A stretch of 54,898 nt of DNA from contig NZ_JANIAA010000054.1 of the NCBI RefSeq assembly GCF_024505145.1, positions 1-54,898 on the forward strand. Direction: 5' to 3'. Below the pieces are notes generated by a model. That model was not told where the DNA came from and did not search any database. It was given only the letters and a program-made list of their open reading frames with translations. Every line of letters begins with the position of its first letter. The first letter of the stretch is position 1. This DNA comes from Streptomyces rugosispiralis. GTDB lineage: Bacteria; Actinomycetota; Actinomycetes; Streptomycetales; Streptomycetaceae. Both the position numbers and the translations under genes were made by a program. Below, one piece after another: positions 54,317 through 54,898 of this stretch.

Positions 54317-54532
54317 ATGACAAGCGCCCCCACTCGGCCGGGCGGCCACTGCTCCGTCACCGTCCGCTCGTGCCCCCGCGGCATCGGCGATGGGCTCGAC
54401 CGGCCCGGCCTGCGCTGGCTGTCGGTGCGATCGGCGGTCCTGGGAGAGGAGGTTGCCTGCTGGGCCCGGATCCTACCGGGGAACGGCCCTTTCCCCGTGC
54501 TCCATCTGCTGCACGGCCACGGGGCCGCCTAA
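54317..54532 (+). pseudogene. N-terminal fragment of an esterase-like gene
   Basis: From ATG 54317 the frame has LSVRSAVLGEEVACWARILP then FPVLHLLHGHGAA and a TAA. This resembles the start of putative alpha/beta-hydrolase esterases (VLYLLHG), which normally continue for about 200 residues. The GxSxG nucleophile and the rest are absent. Between 54172 and 54316 nothing is recognised. Confidence 0.4.
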
Positions 54533-54595
54533 CCGACGCGGTCCGGCTTCTGGATCGTCTGCGGGCGGCCGGGGCGGACGGCGCCGTCGAACCGC

Positions 54596-54760
54596 AAGGG
54601 CACGGCGCCCGGCGTGCAACTGTACGTCGGCAAGGCCCTCGACAACGGCGGCTCGGGCGCTCACTCGGCCATCATCGCGGGCATGGAATGGGCTGCGCCG
54701 GTGGTGAGCATGAGCCTGGGCGGCAGCGCCACGGACGGCACCGATCCCTTGTCCAGGCCT
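54596..54760 (+). pseudogene. internal fragment of an S8 (subtilisin-like) peptidase
   Basis: KGTAPGVQLYVGKALDNGGS and GAHSAIIAGMEWAA, then VVSMSLGGS, match the segment between catalytic His and the Asn oxyanion region of S8 peptidases. It is bounded by unrelated sequence on the left and by the presumed IS end near 54770 on the right, so only about 55 residues remain. Confidence 0.55.
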
Positions 54761-54859
54761 CGGAGTCCTAGTAGGCTGTCGCTGCTTAGTTATGGCATGC
54801 CTGGGTGGGAGGCTGGTATCTGGCAGATTCCTTCCCTTCGGCCAGACAGGACTGTTGTC

Positions 54860-54898
54860 GTGGGTTCGCAGAAGAAGTGGCCGGTCAGGTTGACCGTA
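54860..54898 (+). CDS. start of an IS630-type transposase, cut by the window edge
   Basis: A GTG at 54860 opens GSQKKWPVRLTV, like the N-terminus of IS630-family transposases (R/K-K-W-x-V-x-L-T). The sequence from about 54774 drops in GC and lacks other coding signals, fitting the left end of an insertion sequence. Only 13 codons are visible. Confidence 0.4.
   Translation, partial: MGSQKKWPVRLTV

Noticed and set aside
1..54898. tRNA or rRNA genes, or a tRNA attachment site
   Set aside because: I looked for cloverleaf-like T-arm sequences and conserved rRNA stretches and saw none. No integration site could be defined.

Overview
The window is high-GC actinobacterial DNA, most likely an accessory part of a Streptomyces chromosome arm or large plasmid. 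Codon use, GTG/TTG starts, streptomycete-type small proteins (DUF5372-, DUF6207-like) and type I-E-like CRISPR repeats all point there. It is a mosaic: intact operons separated by transposon remnants, truncated genes and chimeric fragments.

Left part (1-9.4 kb): a transposase tail, a GNAT acetyltransferase, a flavin disulfide oxidoreductase with an AhpD-like protein, three short-chain dehydrogenases and a LysR regulator. This looks like a small redox module. It ends in a strong hairpin and a patch of gene fragments.

Mobile-element and defence island (9.4-29.5 kb): a decayed serine-recombinase module (HTH protein, small ORF, truncated recombinase, DUF5372), a 5'-truncated Mu/TniA-type transposase and an intact TniB/TnsC-type ATPase. 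Next comes a DISARM-like anti-phage locus on the minus strand (drmE-like, drmA, drmB, drmC), with a divergent Zn-ribbon DPPY DNA methylase. Then follow an IS1380 element, a small membrane protein, an XRE-HTH/P-loop/Sel1-repeat protein, a DUF6207-like gene and an IS3 orfA remnant.

First transport cluster (29.7-37.7 kb): two permeases, a lipoprotein, an ATPase, a GntR/UTRA regulator, a TauD-like dioxygenase, a methyltransferase and a ComB-like phosphatase. Its middle carries a partial tandem duplication in which each copy has lost different genes. A RelE/Tn3 chimera with a YefM-like antitoxin, two cas-less CRISPR mini-arrays, a HAD hydrolase and an XRE-TPR regulator with small Cys-motif proteins follow (38-42.4 kb).

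Second transport cluster (42.6-54 kb): LacI regulator with a double operator, two permeases, a binding lipoprotein, four consecutive ADP-ribosylglycohydrolase-family proteins and a PfkB sugar kinase. It probably imports a ribosylated compound, cleaves it and phosphorylates the sugar. It too carries a tandem duplication with complementary gene loss. The right edge is a run of chimeric fragments and the start of an IS630-type transposase.

Several otherwise good genes (AhpD-like, drmA, XRE/Sel1, DUF6207) carry single-base frame changes, which are either assembly indels or real decay. All assignments come from reading the sequence; no database search was run.
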